Below, in pieces: positions 5,746 to 6,779 of a stretch of 6,779 bases of DNA. Both the position numbers and the translations under genes were made by a program. Below the pieces are notes generated by a model. It saw nothing but the letters and a program-made list of their open reading frames with translations. It had not been told where the DNA came from and did no database searches. The first letter of the stretch is position 1. Each line of letters begins with the position of its first letter. The DNA is from Bryobacterales bacterium (GTDB taxonomy: Bacteria; Acidobacteriota; Terriglobia; Bryobacterales; Bryobacteraceae). The stretch lies in contig PMEV01000133.1 in NCBI GenBank assembly GCA_003154855.1, positions 9,661 through 16,439 of the forward strand, given 5' to 3'.

Positions 5746-6393
5746 TCATCGGACGACGATTTTGTCGCCGTTCTCGATCAGGATGTTCTGGCCCAGGTTC
5801 TTGCCTTTGACGACTTCCCGGTAGTTGAACCGCAACCGCTGGGCGCCACGCAGGATGGTGATGTTCCCGGTGTTGGCGAACTCGCGGAAGCCGCCCGCCA
5901 GCGTGATCGCCTCGAACACGCTGGTCGGCCCGGCGAGCGGATAAGCGCCCGGCCGGTTGATTTCCCCGGTGACCATGTATTTCTGGCTGCGCACCGCCAT
6001 GACCTGCACCAGAACCTGGGGATTGTTGATGAACTTGGAGAGTGCCTCGGTGAGGTTGGTGGTAAGCTGCTCGGGACTCAGGCCCCCAGCTCGTATTTCG
6101 CGAATCAGAGGCATGTTGATCTGGCCGTCGGGCCGGATCACCAGTTGTCCGGACAAGTCCGGCTCACGCCACACCCGGACCAGGATGACGTCTTCCGGAC
6201 CGAGAAGAAAGCTCTTGGGATCGACATTGACCGGGAGCGCCGCGGGCTTGGCGGGTTCCGCCGCTTCCGTCTTGGCTGGGACCAAGGGCTGCGTTTCCTG
6301 CGGCTTGGCCGGGGCTTCCTGAGCAGCCAGGCAGATCGAAGCCCCCAGAAGACCCAGCGCCAAGCTGCCGCTTGCAGTGGTGAATCCTCTCAT
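5746..6393 (-). CDS. Wza-like polysaccharide export protein, short form
   Basis: Predicted export protein carrying polysaccharide through the periplasm and outer membrane. ATG 6393 is chosen because AAGGAG (6398-6403) lies 4 nt before it and a signal peptide follows at once (hydrophobic residues about 8-23, likely cleavage near LAA-Q at 22-25). The frame stays open upstream to a GTG at 6483, but that lies before the TATAAT box. The protein has 215 residues: a Pro/Ala/Lys-rich linker (25-58), a Poly_export domain (61-132, LGPEDVILVRVWREPDLSG onward, with IRPDGQINMP at 86-95) and one SLBB domain (about 137-190, VTGEINRPGAYPLAG). It ends IENGDKIVVR. E. coli Wza is about 380 residues, with further domains and a C-terminal outer-membrane helix that are missing here. 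A Cys at 21 lacks a proper lipobox. First gene of the operon, 82 bp before gumC. Confidence 0.9.
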   Translation of the reverse strand: MRGFTTASGSLALGLLGASICLAAQEAPAKPQETQPLVPAKTEAAEPAKPAALPVNVDPKSFLLGPEDVILVRVWREPDLSGQLVIRPDGQINMPLIREIRAGGLSPEQLTTNLTEALSKFINNPQVLVQVMAVRSQKYMVTGEINRPGAYPLAGPTSVFEAITLAGGFREFANTGNITILRGAQRLRFNYREVVKGKNLGQNILIENGDKIVVR

Positions 6394-6471
6394 TCCGCTC
6401 CTTTTCGGGTGCTGCGGGATCAAGTGCGAAGGCGGGAGCGGACAAACCACTCCTTTGGCCTTCACCGGCCC

Positions 6472-6477
6472 ATTATA
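6472..6477 (-). promoter_or_regulatory. -10 box of the polysaccharide operon promoter
   Basis: Read on the minus strand, 6477 to 6472 is a perfect TATAAT. No good -35 hexamer is visible at 16-18 bp spacing, so an activator or alternative recognition may be needed. Transcription would start near 6465, giving a leader of about 72 nt before ATG 6393. It supports that ATG over the GTG at 6483, which would lie upstream of the transcript start. Confidence 0.5.
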
Positions 6478-6515
6478 CAGCACCGCCTCGCTCTACAGCT
6501 ACCGGCCGAGGGTCG

Positions 6516-6542
6516 CATTTCTGTCATGCCTCGATAGAAATG
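6516..6542. repeat. 10-bp inverted repeat upstream of the wza-like promoter
   Basis: CATTTCTGTC (6516-6525) and GATAGAAATG (6533-6542) are inverted repeats with one G-T mismatch around a 7-bp centre. The centre is about 64 bp before the predicted transcription start, a usual place for an activator site. No T run follows on either strand. The right arm lies within the inverted copy of the 19-bp repeat, so it may instead be a by-product of that element. Confidence 0.4.
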
Positions 6543-6547
6543 TCCCC
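6529..6547 (-). repeat. 19-bp GGGGAC repeat, inverted copy (C)
   Basis: Read on the minus strand from 6547 this copy is GGGGACATTTCTATCGAGG. It matches the copy at 6727 in 17 of 19 positions and the copy at 6752 in 15 of 19. It points away from the two direct copies. Similarity continues a little beyond the core: GAGGC then ACA, as in the copy at 6752. It may be a solitary terminal repeat left by a mobile element. Confidence 0.6.
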
Positions 6548-6726
6548 ATGTTCGCCGGGACCAAGTCCTTCCGTTCCGTCTTCTTAGTAGAAGCGGTTTC
6601 GGCGTCGCGGTGGGCTCTGTCAAGGCCGCGGGCCGTCTCTGCGCGCGCCGGGGGAAGCCTGGACGGGTTCCGCCGCGATGCCGAGAATCCGCGGGCAGGG
6701 AATGGAAGGACCCTCCGGCTTCAGAG
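6548..6726. other. stretch without a recognisable gene between the repeats
   Basis: The 179 bp between the inverted and direct repeats hold no convincing gene. One plus-strand frame is open from ATG 6548 to the window end, but it has no ribosome binding site, an unrecognisable Arg/Ala/Ser-rich translation, and runs through both repeats. A small hairpin sits at 6576-6596 (CTTCT/AGAAG with flanking CCG/CGG, loop TAGT) followed by TTT. A perfect TTGACA on the minus strand (6623-6618) has no matching -10. Confidence 0.5.
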
Positions 6727-6745
6727 GGGGACGTTTCTAACGAGG
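6727..6745 (+). repeat. 19-bp GGGGAC repeat, direct copy 1 (A)
   Basis: GGGGACGTTTCTAACGAGG. It differs from the inverted copy at 6529-6547 at two positions and from copy 2 at four. It begins 25 bp before copy 2 in the same orientation. Tandem, imperfect copies of about 20 bp are typical of transposase binding sites at IS21-, Mu- and Tn7-type ends. Confidence 0.6.
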
Positions 6746-6751
6746 TTACAA

Positions 6752-6770
6752 GGGGACGCTTTAATCGAGG
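6752..6770 (+). repeat. 19-bp GGGGAC repeat, direct copy 2 (B)
   Basis: GGGGACGCTTTAATCGAGG, 15 of 19 identical to copy 1 and 15 of 19 to the inverted copy. The GGGGAC start and CGAGG end are invariant in all three copies; changes are confined to the middle, as expected for protein-binding sites. Confidence 0.55.
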
Positions 6771-6779
6771 CGCAACACC

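Larger units (their letters stand above)
6727..6779 (+). mobile_element. possible multi-repeat end of a transposable element running off the window
   Basis: The last 53 bp consist of two direct 19-bp repeats 25 bp apart, with an inverted relative 180 bp away. No transposase coding sequence is visible, so the element, if real, extends to the right. An IS21-like end is the first guess from repeat layout; the family cannot be fixed from this sequence alone. Confidence 0.4.

Noticed and set aside
4356..5810. 484-codon plus-strand open frame antisense to the GumC-like gene
   Set aside because: The translation is Leu/Gly/Val/Arg-rich without domains, and it covers a gene with clear family motifs on the minus strand. 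Long antisense frames are expected in GC-rich DNA.
6394..6483. Upstream GTG start for the Wza-like gene
   Set aside because: The 30 added residues precede a clear signal peptide, and the codon lies upstream of the TATAAT box; ATG 6393 has AAGGAG in place.
6595..6623. Minus-strand promoter with perfect TTGACA at 6623-6618
   Set aside because: No acceptable -10 hexamer lies at 16-18 bp spacing, and the TATAAT at 6477-6472 is much too far away to pair with it.
6727..6770. Start of a CRISPR array
   Set aside because: The repeats are only 19 bp, diverge at four positions, are 6 bp apart rather than spacer-length apart, and have an inverted copy nearby.
6548..6779. Open frame from ATG 6548 to the window end as a partial gene
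   Set aside because: No ribosome binding site, no recognisable protein sequence, and it reads through two DNA repeats that look like binding sites.

Overview
The window is a GC-rich bacterial chromosomal segment. The gene set fits an acidobacterium, perhaps Bryobacterales/Solibacter-like: a TatA-like/TatC pair with long low-complexity extensions, an RRM-type glycine-rich RNA-binding protein, and a three-gene exopolysaccharide export and tyrosine-kinase operon. That placement rests on protein flavour and base composition, not on a marker gene, so it is tentative. Coding density is high until about position 6393. No tRNA, rRNA or CRISPR array is visible.

Plus strand, 1-3111. The window opens inside folE (GTP cyclohydrolase I), of which only the C-terminal half is present. 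Next come a wrbA-type NAD(P)H:quinone oxidoreductase and a tatA-like/tatC pair behind a near-consensus promoter (TTGACT-N18-TATCAT). A small RRM RNA-binding gene follows. It has its own promoter-like sequence, a leader of about 120 nt, and a GC-rich hairpin directly before a strong ribosome binding site. Its stop codon lies one base from the stop codon of the convergent operon.

Minus strand, 6393-3113. Transcription order is wza-like (outer-membrane/periplasmic export protein), gumC/wzz-like (membrane polysaccharide co-polymerase) and cpsD/wzc-C-like (cytoplasmic BY-kinase). Together they look like the export and length-control machinery of a capsule or exopolysaccharide. The co-polymerase would span the inner membrane, activate the separate kinase and dock to the export protein. 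A perfect TATAAT box lies about 80 bp before the first start codon, and a large hairpin lies between the first two genes. Glycosyltransferases, flippase and polymerase are not in the window.

Right end, 6394-6779. No convincing gene is present. The stretch holds three copies of a 19-bp motif (consensus GGGGACRYTTYWAWCGAGG): one inverted copy upstream of the wza promoter and two direct copies 25 bp apart at the window edge. This arrangement looks like the multi-repeat end of a transposable element (IS21-like or similar) whose body would lie beyond the window.

Most of the window is recognisable housekeeping and envelope biology. The points most worth a second look are the repeat family at the right edge, the RNA hairpins abutting two ribosome binding sites, and the unusual extensions on the TatA-like, TatC and GumC-like proteins.
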